The notes under the pieces: model-generated | What the model was told of the DNA's origin: nothing | The model's database searches: none | Seen by the model: the letters and a program-made list of their open reading frames with translations, nothing else | Made by a program: the position numbers and the translations under genes | Assembly (NCBI GenBank): GCA_050699055.1 | Contig: JBOHCT010000004.1 | Coordinates: 1-46,224, forward strand | DNA: 46,224 bases | Source of the DNA: JBOHCT01 sp050699055 | GTDB taxonomy: Bacteria > Actinomycetota > Actinomycetes > Streptosporangiales > JBOHCT01 | Reading direction: 5' to 3' | Shown here: positions 16,346 through 23,249 of the stretch, piece after piece | Layout: each line of letters begins with the position of its first letter | Position numbering within the stretch: position 1 is the first letter of the stretch

Positions 16346-16665
16346 CGGGTTTACCGTTCCTTCCTCGAGGCGCCGGCTCGACTGGCCTGACTGGCTGAGC
16401 CAGCGCTGCATGCACTATCCGCGGGCCACGAGCTGATCGTCAAGCCTTCGCCGGCCACTGTTGAAGCACTGTTACCAAAGGGCCACTCTGCCCGGAAGCA
16501 CCTCCTCACAGCCGACACGCACGGCGACCAACTCGAACACATTTGATCATCCGTGACGGAGGCCAGCCTCACTCGTGACCGAAGCAGACCGGTTGTGGCC
16601 GGTCTAGCACCCGGTAGTGGTCGTGTCTAGACACGAAACGATCACGTGTTTATATTCAAGCCACC
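16346..16665. promoter_or_regulatory. Divergent promoter region of the sugar transporter and DeoR gene, with 16-bp palindrome
   Basis: The perfect palindrome TCGTGTCTAGACACGA lies at 16621-16636. It overlaps a good -35 (TAGACA, 16628-16633) that is 17 bases from TATATT (16651-16656), nine bases before the DeoR ATG. A repressor bound there would block its own promoter. CACGTG occurs at 16643-16648. The remaining ~270 bases toward the transporter gene hold no recognisable gene; two CGTGAC-C/G-GA stretches near 16550 and 16575 may be further half sites. Confidence 0.6.
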
Positions 16666-17451
16666 ATGTTGGTGGCCGAACGGCACCGCCGCGTCCTCGA
16701 GCTTGTCCGCACCCGGGGCATCGTGTCGATGCGCGAGATCAGCCAGGCGGTCGACGCCTCAGAGGTCACCATCCGGCGTGATCTGCGGCTACTCGCCACC
16801 CGCGGGTTGATCCGACGCACGCACGGAGGCGCGGCGGTGCCCGGTGCCCTCGCACACGAGCCGAGCTACAGCGAGAAGGCACGCCAGTCCGCCGCAGAGA
16901 AGGCCGCGATCGCGCAGGGCGCGGTACGAATGATCAAGAACGGCGACGCGCTCGCGCTGGGCGCCGGCACGACGACGCTCGACCTCGCCAGGCTGCTCGT
17001 CTCGTACGCGGAGCTCTCGGTGATCACCGACTCCCTGCTCGTGTGCCAGACGCTCGCGGAGGTCCCAGGGATCAGCGTGCTCGCGACGGGAGGGGAGGTC
17101 AGGGGGTCGACGAGGGCGTTCGTCGGTCCTCACGCGGAGCGTGCCCTCGACGGGCTGCACGTCTCCACCTTGTTCATCTCCGGCAACGGGCTCACCGCCG
17201 AGCGTGGCCTGTCTACGCCCGACACCCTGCAGGCGGCCATCGACCGTCGGCTCGCGTCAACGGCCGAGCAGATCGTCGTCCTCACCGACCACACCAAGGT
17301 GGGGGTCGACACGATGCACCAGACGATCCCGGTTACTGACATCGACACGGTGATCACAGACTCTCGCGCCGCCAGCGAGGAGGTGCGGGGGCTGGAGCGC
17401 GCGGGTGTCGTCGTCACCGTCGTGGACGCGGCGTGCGAACACCGTGACTGA
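16666..17451 (+). CDS. DeoR-family transcriptional regulator
   Basis: Repressor of 261 residues. The N-terminal winged helix-turn-helix is SMREISQAVDASEVTIRRDLRLLATRGLIRRTHGGA at about 23-58, the DeoR signature. The C-terminal DeoRC sensor domain, which binds phosphosugars, shows GDALALGAGTTTLDLARLL, LATGGEVRGSTRAFVGP and LTDHTKVGVD. It lies divergent from the sugar ABC operon with a palindrome in between, so it most likely represses that operon and itself and is released by a sugar phosphate. The ATG at 16666 is so close to the -10 that the transcript is probably leaderless. Confidence 0.92.
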   Translation: MLVAERHRRVLELVRTRGIVSMREISQAVDASEVTIRRDLRLLATRGLIRRTHGGAAVPGALAHEPSYSEKARQSAAEKAAIAQGAVRMIKNGDALALGAGTTTLDLARLLVSYAELSVITDSLLVCQTLAEVPGISVLATGGEVRGSTRAFVGPHAERALDGLHVSTLFISGNGLTAERGLSTPDTLQAAIDRRLASTAEQIVVLTDHTKVGVDTMHQTIPVTDIDTVITDSRAASEEVRGLERAGVVVTVVDAACEHRD

Positions 17452-17487
17452 GCCGCGCTCTCGTCGGACGCCGCACCCGCGGCCTCC

Positions 17488-17523
17488 GCGCCAACCGTGA
17501 GGTCTGCGCCAACGGTGAGGTTG
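17488..17523. repeat. 18-bp imperfect tandem duplication
   Basis: GCGCCAACCGTGAGGTCT (17488-17505) is followed directly by GCGCCAACGGTGAGGTTG (17506-17523). It lies just after the DeoR stop, outside any recognised gene. Confidence 0.7.
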
Positions 17524-17604
17524 ACCGGTCCTGAGCCCAGCCGCGACATTCTCCCCCGCTCCGGACGAAACCGAAGAGCCCTCGGCAACGTCAAAGGAGG
17601 TGAA

Positions 17605-17751
17605 GTGTGTAGCCGTCCGGAGTGTCGCGCTCCGTCTCGGGGAGTGAGCCATACCTTCACCTCGGTGAACACGAAGCCGGCGGACGGAGGGGGTCCGCCG
17701 GCTTCGTGTCTTACCGTCACGGGATCGAAAGCACCTCACCCGGGTAGATGA
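17605..17751 (+). CDS. Candidate small Cys-containing protein with a near-perfect ribosome site
   Basis: GTG 17605 is preceded by AAAGGAGGTGA, an almost complete match to the 16S anti-SD, at good spacing. It opens a 48-codon frame beginning V-C-S-R-P-E-C-R-A-P-S-R. The CxxxxC spacing and later single Cys could bind metal. The frame runs through the rpf terminator hairpin and ends antisense to the last codons of rpf, so its 3' half may be incidental. I do not recognise a family. The ribosome site is the only strong evidence. Confidence 0.4.
   Translation: MCSRPECRAPSRGVSHTFTSVNTKPADGGGPPASCLTVTGSKAPHPGR
17669..17709 (-). terminator. Strong hairpin terminator of rpf
   Basis: A 17-bp perfect stem (17669-17685 with 17693-17709, core GAAGCCGGCGGAC/GTCCGCCGGCTTC) with a 7-base loop lies eight bases past the rpf stop. 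There is no T-run, as is usual for actinobacterial stem-only terminators. It can work in both directions. Confidence 0.8.
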
Positions 17752-18367
17752 CGTTGGGGTCACTGACGGTGTCGGTGTTGGACTGGTACAGGTCGTGCCA
17801 GTCGACGCCGTACCGCTGCGCGATCTTCGACAGCGTGTCACCCGACTGGACGGTGTAGGAGCCGCTGCCGCCGCTCGAGCTGGACGACGACTCAGTGCTC
17901 GCCGAGGAGCCGGAGCCGCTGTCCGAGCTCTCCGACGCGGTCTCCACCGAGCCTCCACCGCTCGAGGCGGTCGAGGTGCCGTAGAGCCCGGTCTGCTGAG
18001 AGCAGGACGGCCAGGCCCCCCAGCCCTGTGCCTGCAGGACCTGGTTGGCGACGGCGATCTGCTGGCTGGCGCTGGCCAGGTCGGCACGCGACGCGTACTG
18101 CGTGCCGCCGTAGGCCTCCCACGTGGACTGCGAGAACTGCAGCCCGCCGTAGTAGCCGTTGCCCGTGTTGATGTGCCAGTTGCCACCCGACTCGCACTGC
18201 GCGAGCTGGTACCAGTCGTTGGTGGTGGCGGCACTCGCGGGCGCGGCCGCGCCGGCAATGGCCCCAAAAGCGCCGATGCTCATGGTGGCACCGGTAGCGG
18301 TAACGGCGAGAGCCTTCTTCGCCGCGGAGGGACGACGACGCCGTCCCCGATAGGACGCGTGCAGCAT
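17717..18367 (-). CDS. rpf: Resuscitation-promoting factor: secreted transglycosylase-like domain plus LysM
   Basis: Secreted peptidoglycan hydrolase, 216 residues, that remodels the wall during outgrowth from dormancy. The signal peptide is basic (SYRGRRRRPSAAKK), then an Ala/Gly-rich core with likely cleavage after ASA near 47. The Rpf domain is at about 49-122: DWYQLAQCESGGNWHINTGN with catalytic Glu59, YYGGLQFSQSTWEAYGG, ASRADLASASQQIAVANQVL and GAWPSCS, with two Cys for a disulfide. A Ser/Gly linker (about 128-165) leads to a C-terminal LysM (YTVQSGDTLSKIAQRYGV...PNVIYPGEVLSIP). ATG 18367 is just downstream of a c-di-AMP riboswitch. Confidence 0.95.
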   Translation of the reverse strand: MLHASYRGRRRRPSAAKKALAVTATGATMSIGAFGAIAGAAAPASAATTNDWYQLAQCESGGNWHINTGNGYYGGLQFSQSTWEAYGGTQYASRADLASASQQIAVANQVLQAQGWGAWPSCSQQTGLYGTSTASSGGGSVETASESSDSGSGSSASTESSSSSSGGSGSYTVQSGDTLSKIAQRYGVDWHDLYQSNTDTVSDPNVIYPGEVLSIP

Positions 18368-18384
18368 CCAGGTACCCCTCTCCG

Positions 18385-18556
18385 TACGCCTGCGAGGTGA
18401 GCTGTCGGATTCGGGCGCGGAGTTCGCCCGGCCGCCACTTCGGGGCGGCTTCACCCCTAGACCCCGGGCCCGGTAACACACCGGTGCCAGGGCCAGATCG
18501 GTTCCCCCGCTCCTGCCCATGCGGATATGACGTTGCTCGCCGGCCGTGGGCAGGAT
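18385..18556 (-). promoter_or_regulatory. c-di-AMP (ydaO/yuaA-type) riboswitch upstream of rpf
   Basis: Reading the minus strand, the leader has the conserved ydaO blocks: GCGGGGGAACC, then TAGGGGTGAA, then GGGCGAACTCC...GCCCGAATCCG, ACAGCTCACCTCGCAGGCGT. The outer stem is CCTGCCCA (18547-18554 region) with TGGGCAGG (about 18511-18519). This class binds cyclic di-AMP and commonly turns off rpf/cell-wall hydrolase genes in actinobacteria. Exact ends are estimated by eye. Confidence 0.88.
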
Positions 18557-18912
18557 TCGGCGAACGGCCGGCGGGACCCGCACTTCACGAGCCCGCGGAA
18601 GATTAGGACAGACCACTCGCCATCCGTCAAATACGCTGAAGGCCCACAAGTCGATCTCTCGCGTCACGGCACTGGACGATAGCGAAATTGTGAAGAAGCG
18701 GTAACAAAAGGGCCCGAACAGCGAAGTCTTACGGTATGTAGTTCCTTCATCACAGGTACTCGACAGAGGCGCGCGGCCCTTTTGTCCAGCCATCGTGTGA
18801 TATATGCCACAGACGAAACCGGACATTCGGGCGTATAGCACGAGGAATACTTTGTCCGGATTAGGCCATCTGTTCGATTAATGTCCGATCCGGCGCGACA
18901 CGGGCGGCGCGC
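18557..18912. other. Gene-free region between rpf leader and DUF72 gene
   Basis: About 350 bases, noticeably more AT-rich than the surroundings. It should contain the rpf promoter on the minus strand. I see one GGTAACA half site (near 18698) and a GGACATT/AATGTCC inverted pair near 18822 and 18880, but no gene and no confident -35/-10 for rpf. Confidence 0.5.
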
Positions 18913-18925
18913 TACCGTGTGTGAC

Positions 18926-20047
18926 GTGGGCACGATCCTCGTCGGTACGGCAGGGTGGACCGACAAGACGCTGCTGGCCTCCGGCTGGTACCCGAAGGAG
19001 GTCACGAACGCCGCCGAACGGCTCGACTACTACGCGAGCCAGTTCCGGTTCGTCGAAGTCGACTCGACGTACTACTCCCCACCCGCCGAGCGCACCACCG
19101 AGCTCTGGGCGCAGCGCACTCCCGACGGCTTCACGTTCAATGTGAAGGCTTTCTCGCTGCTGACCCAGCACCCGACCCGACCGCGCTCGATCCATAAGGA
19201 CCTGCGCCCCGACACCGACAAGAAGAACGTCTACATCCGGGACCTCGACCCGGGTACCGTCGACGAGGTCTGGGAACGGTTCCTCGGCGCGCTGCGGCCG
19301 CTCCACGAAGCCGGAAAGCTGGGGGCCGTCCTCCTGCAGTTTCCGCAGTGGTTCCCGATCGCCCGCCGCAACAAGCAGTACATTCTGGAATGCAAACGGC
19401 GGTGCGAGCCCATCAGAATCTGCGTCGAGTTCCGCAACAAGACCTGGATGAGCGAGGAGAACCGCGCGGAGACGCTCGACTTCCTCCGGTCGTACGCCGT
19501 TCCCTACGTGTGCGTCGACATGCCCCAGGGCTATACCAGCTCCGTCCCGCCCGTGGTCGCGGCGACCGCCGACCTCGCCGTGATGCGCTTCCACGGGCAC
19601 AGCGAAAAGTGGACCAGCCGGGACATCTACGAGAGGTTCGGCTACGAGTACTCGGGCCGGGAGCTCGAGGGGTGGGCGCCGCGCCTGCGCGAGCTGGCCG
19701 ACCAGGCGGAGACGACACAGATCGCGATGAACAACTGCTATCGCGACTACGCCGCGCGCAACGCGGGGCAGCTCGCGGCCCTGCTCAGGTTACGGGTGAC
19801 GCTGGCGCCCGCGCCCGGGCGGACGGAACAGGTCCGTCCAGGTGCAGCGATCGTCGGCGACGTCGTTCCCGCACACCCACATCCATCGGTTGCTCTTCCC
19901 GTACCCGCGCTGGGCGACCTCGAGGACGCGGCCCCCGCACACCGGACACCGGGGAGGTCGATGAAGCCCGGCGGCGTTCTCGCGTTCCAGGACGCGTGCC
20001 GCGAGGGTGCGGCTCTCGGCGACCAACGCGAGCGGTCCGGGTGCTGA
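18926..20047 (+). CDS. DUF72 family protein with an unusual C-terminal extension
   Basis: TIM-barrel-like DUF72 (YecE-type) protein of unknown function. The canonical part is GTILVGTAGWTDKTLL at the start, FVEVDSTYYSPPAERTTELWAQRTPDGFTFNVKAFSLLT, LGAVLLQFPQWF, CVEFRNKTWM and ending IAMNNCYRDYAARNAGQLAALL near residue 287. Homologues stop about there; here the frame continues ~85 residues, antisense to the 3' end of the helicase-like gene, ending at 20047. That tail is probably read-through of a lost stop. GTG 18926 is chosen because TACCGT (18913-18918) lies seven bases upstream and homology starts immediately; ATG 18881 is an alternative. Confidence 0.85.
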   Translation: MGTILVGTAGWTDKTLLASGWYPKEVTNAAERLDYYASQFRFVEVDSTYYSPPAERTTELWAQRTPDGFTFNVKAFSLLTQHPTRPRSIHKDLRPDTDKKNVYIRDLDPGTVDEVWERFLGALRPLHEAGKLGAVLLQFPQWFPIARRNKQYILECKRRCEPIRICVEFRNKTWMSEENRAETLDFLRSYAVPYVCVDMPQGYTSSVPPVVAATADLAVMRFHGHSEKWTSRDIYERFGYEYSGRELEGWAPRLRELADQAETTQIAMNNCYRDYAARNAGQLAALLRLRVTLAPAPGRTEQVRPGAAIVGDVVPAHPHPSVALPVPALGDLEDAAPAHRTPGRSMKPGGVLAFQDACREGAALGDQRERSGC

Positions 20048-23000
20048 GTGCGACCCCGCGGCGGCCAACCCGCCGATGTGGGCCACGCGCCCGTCGATAA
20101 CGAGGATCGGGTGGCGGGCCCTGTGTAGCAGCGTGGCGTTCGGGAACTCCCGGCGCAAAGAAAGGACGTGCTCCCGTAGCCGGACGCTCGGGGCGCGTTC
20201 GGAGACGACCACGAGGTCCACGTCCACGCCGCGGTCGCGGGCCGCCAGAAGGCTCGGCAGCAGTCGCCGCGCTCGTCCGGGACCCCAGGGTGTACACAGC
20301 CACAGCCGCTCACGGGACTCGTCGACCCGGGCGGCCAGGGCTTCGTCGTGGGCCCGCGCCACATGGGGACGCAACGCCTCCCACAGGTCCGCGGACGGCC
20401 CGTCGAGCCCCGCGGCGTCCGGCCGCCCGAGCACGTCACGAACGCGGACGACGGAGACGGCGCCGGTGTCGACGAGCTGGCCGACCGCGCCGATCGGGCC
20501 ACGTGCCGTCCGGTTGAGCGCGGCCCCGCTCCCGATGACGTACAGCCTGCGCCGTGCGCGGGTGACGCCGACCACGAACGTACGCAGACCGGCCAGCTCC
20601 CATCGGCTGCCGCGCAGGCGCCCGCGGGCCACCCAACTGTCCCCGCCCCCGCCTTCGACGAGGTCGAAGACGGCCACGTCGAATCGACGTCCCCGGAGTT
20701 CCTCCGCGTGCGCGACCTCGACGCGTACGCTCGCGCCCACGTCCCGCAGCAGCTCACGATCGACGCTCACCTGGTCGGCATACGGCGCGACGATGCCGAC
20801 GCTCTCCGCAGCGACGTGGCGCTCGGCCAACGCACGCGCCAGCAGCGCGCCGATCGGCCACCAGGGTCTCCGGCTGAGCCCGCGGCGGGTCTCGGCGAGC
20901 CCGGCGGCGAGCCCATCGATGTCGACGAACACGATCTGCGGGTCACGTGCCGTGGGGCCAGGGCCTCGTGACGATCCGGACGGGGTGAGCGTGCCACCGT
21001 ACGCCGTGCGGTTGAGCAGCTCGCCGATGCGGGGCCCGAATCTGTAGCGTCCGGTGAGACAGACGCAGCCGAACGTCCGACGCGCCGCTGACGGGTCGGT
21101 GACCCCGTACAACGCGAAGCAGTCCGTCGCCAGCCAGTGCCGCACCTCGGGCACGTCGGATCGCTCCAGCTCGACCTCGAGCCGCGGGCCGCTCTGCAGG
21201 AAGTCGCCGAGCAGAGTGGCGCCCACCGTCGCCCGACTGACCGCGTCGATGATCTCGGGAACCGTCGCGGCGGCGGCGTCGTCGACGATCACGTGGTCGT
21301 AGGCGCGGTCACGCACGGCCTCGGTGAGCCGGAGGCCATCCAGTGTCGTGGCGATCACCCTGGCGTCGGTCACCAGCTCGCGTTCGACCTCGGCGCCGCG
21401 CCTGGCGGCCGACTTCAGCACCCGCTCGTGCTCGCGTTCGAGACCCACGAGACGGCGGCGCGCGGGCGCCGTGCTCTCTTCCAGACGCGCCAAGGCGTCG
21501 GTGCGGGCCGGTATCCCCGCCCGCTCCGCCGCCACCACCCGGTCGACATCGCGCTCGTCCGGGGCGGGCGTGCGCGCGGCGTCCTCCAGCTCGCGTTCGA
21601 GCCGCCCCACTGCGGCGAGGCGCTCGCGCTGTCGCTCGCGGGCGTGGTCCAGACGCTGTTTCGCCGCTTCGCGTACGGCCAGCCTGCACTCGACCTCGCC
21701 GTAGGTGACCGGCCGGGCGCGGCGTTCGCAGGCGGCCATCCGCTCGCGAAGGCGGGGGACCTCGTCAGTCAGTCGGCGCCCCGTCGTGGCGAGCCCGGCG
21801 GCGGCGCGACGGAGCGCCGCTTCGACCTGGTCCAGCCGGTCGGCGGTGTACCTTCGCTCACCCAAGCCCCGAAGGCGACGCACGGCGCCGACAGTCGCGA
21901 GGGAAACCTGACGTTCGCGGAGTGCGTCCCGCTCCGCCTCGAGCGCCTCGGCCTCGGCGCGGGCCTGGTCGTGTAGCTCCTCGCATTCGCGCACGGCGGC
22001 CCGCAGGCGGGCGGCCTCCGCCAACGCGGCACGGGCATCGGCGATCTCCGCCCAGGCGCGTTCCGCGTGCTCGTACACCCGCGCCCCGCTCTTCGCCTCG
22101 GAGCGTGCGGTCGCGAGGGCGTCCCGCGCGTGCGCACGTTCCCTCCTGAGCACCCCGGCACGGTCGCGAGCGGCGATGCGCCGCGCGGACTCCCGATAGG
22201 CCGTGTGATCGAAACCGGCCAGCGCGGCGCGAGTCTCCTCGAGCCGGCGAAGCTCGGGATCCTCGAGCGAGGTGAGGATCTCAGCCTCCAACGACCTACG
22301 ACTCTCCTCGAGCTCGCCGAGGCGCTCTCGGACGAGGCGGGACAGCGAGGTCCGCGGATCGCCGGCGGGCAGGCGTGCCGTGCCCACCCGGATGACCGGC
22401 CCCGACCCTGACCTCGCGGTAGGAGGCAGGCGTTCGAGGACGTCATCGACGACCGCACCGCTGCCGGACACGAGCAGTACGCTCTGGCCCCTGGCGAGCA
22501 ACTGCCTAAGGGCGCACGCGACGACATGCGTCGCGCCCGTGCCCGGCGGCCCCCACACGAGGTGAAGTCCCGACGCACAGCAGGCCGCCCATGCGCGCGC
22601 CTGCTCAGGAAGGAGACCGGACGGCGCCGCGCCCGGTTCTGGCACGGGGTCGAGCCGGGCGGAGCCGAAGCGACCGACGAGGTCGAAACGGTCGATCGCC
22701 TCGAGGTCAGCCCGGAGGGACCGTGTGCGGAAGGCCGGCTCCACCCGGGATATCCATAGGTAGAGCCCGGCCGCCGGCGCGTGGGCGCCGACCTCGACCA
22801 CGAGCTCCGTGCCGTCGCGATACGCCCGCATGACTCGGTAGGCACGCCTGGCGGGCCCTTCGTAGGGTGCCAGGCACGACCCTTCCAGCCGGTCGGGGAT
22901 GAGGCGCTCACCCCGCACGTCGACACGGAACCAACCGTCTCCCGCCTCCGCGTCGGGCACCGCGAGAGCGAGCCGACGCAGATTGCCCCCAGCCCGATCC

Positions 23001-23107
23001 GTGTGCCTATCGTCCCCTGGACCCGAGTGCGTGTCGCCCCCCTGGACACGCAGCTGGTGAGTGAGGGCGTCGATCACCTCGCCGAGCCACTGAGGACGAC
23101 CGCCCAT
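19790..23107 (-). CDS. SF1 helicase-like protein with PLD-like and zinc-ribbon C-terminus, degenerate Walker A
   Basis: Large protein of 1105 residues. After a ~160-residue N-terminal domain comes a UPF1/DNA2-like SF1 helicase core: Walker A GPPGTGAT at 186-193 (the essential Lys is Ala), a long Arg/Glu-rich coiled-coil insertion at about 260-570, motif II VIVDDAA at 606-612 (usually DEA), motif III LLGDFLQSGPR near 632, motif IV LTGRYRFGPRIGELLN, motif V-like RGRRFDVAVFDLVEGG and motif VI FVVGVTRARRRLYVIGS. Then a PLD-like region (HPILVIDGRVAHIGG; the HxK lysine is missing) and a C-terminal zinc ribbon CPVCGG...WVCGN...C. The order resembles fused helicase-PLD anti-phage proteins (Mokosh type II), but key catalytic residues are altered. 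Its 3' end overlaps the DUF72 gene antisense. Confidence 0.8.
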   Translation of the reverse strand: MGGRPQWLGEVIDALTHQLRVQGGDTHSGPGDDRHTDRAGGNLRRLALAVPDAEAGDGWFRVDVRGERLIPDRLEGSCLAPYEGPARRAYRVMRAYRDGTELVVEVGAHAPAAGLYLWISRVEPAFRTRSLRADLEAIDRFDLVGRFGSARLDPVPEPGAAPSGLLPEQARAWAACCASGLHLVWGPPGTGATHVVACALRQLLARGQSVLLVSGSGAVVDDVLERLPPTARSGSGPVIRVGTARLPAGDPRTSLSRLVRERLGELEESRRSLEAEILTSLEDPELRRLEETRAALAGFDHTAYRESARRIAARDRAGVLRRERAHARDALATARSEAKSGARVYEHAERAWAEIADARAALAEAARLRAAVRECEELHDQARAEAEALEAERDALRERQVSLATVGAVRRLRGLGERRYTADRLDQVEAALRRAAAGLATTGRRLTDEVPRLRERMAACERRARPVTYGEVECRLAVREAAKQRLDHARERQRERLAAVGRLERELEDAARTPAPDERDVDRVVAAERAGIPARTDALARLEESTAPARRRLVGLEREHERVLKSAARRGAEVERELVTDARVIATTLDGLRLTEAVRDRAYDHVIVDDAAAATVPEIIDAVSRATVGATLLGDFLQSGPRLEVELERSDVPEVRHWLATDCFALYGVTDPSAARRTFGCVCLTGRYRFGPRIGELLNRTAYGGTLTPSGSSRGPGPTARDPQIVFVDIDGLAAGLAETRRGLSRRPWWPIGALLARALAERHVAAESVGIVAPYADQVSVDRELLRDVGASVRVEVAHAEELRGRRFDVAVFDLVEGGGGDSWVARGRLRGSRWELAGLRTFVVGVTRARRRLYVIGSGAALNRTARGPIGAVGQLVDTGAVSVVRVRDVLGRPDAAGLDGPSADLWEALRPHVARAHDEALAARVDESRERLWLCTPWGPGRARRLLPSLLAARDRGVDVDLVVVSERAPSVRLREHVLSLRREFPNATLLHRARHPILVIDGRVAHIGGLAAAGSHSAPGPLALVAESRTLAARVLERENAAGLHRPPRCPVCGGRVLEVAQRGYGKSNRWMWVCGNDVADDRCTWTDLFRPPGRGRQRHP

Positions 23108-23249
23108 GGCAACCCCACGCCTCGGTTGTTCGTCGTTAACTCAACGTAATCACGAAAAGAGCGCTCTGTGCACCCGTCGATACGGTCCGTACGTGGACAC
23201 GGAACTACCGACCACATGGGATTGACAGGCATACCACGTCCGTGGGCGG

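Noticed and set aside
18695..18705. MtrA-like GTAACA box upstream of rpf
   Set aside because: Only one half site found; two are needed for a convincing MtrA box.
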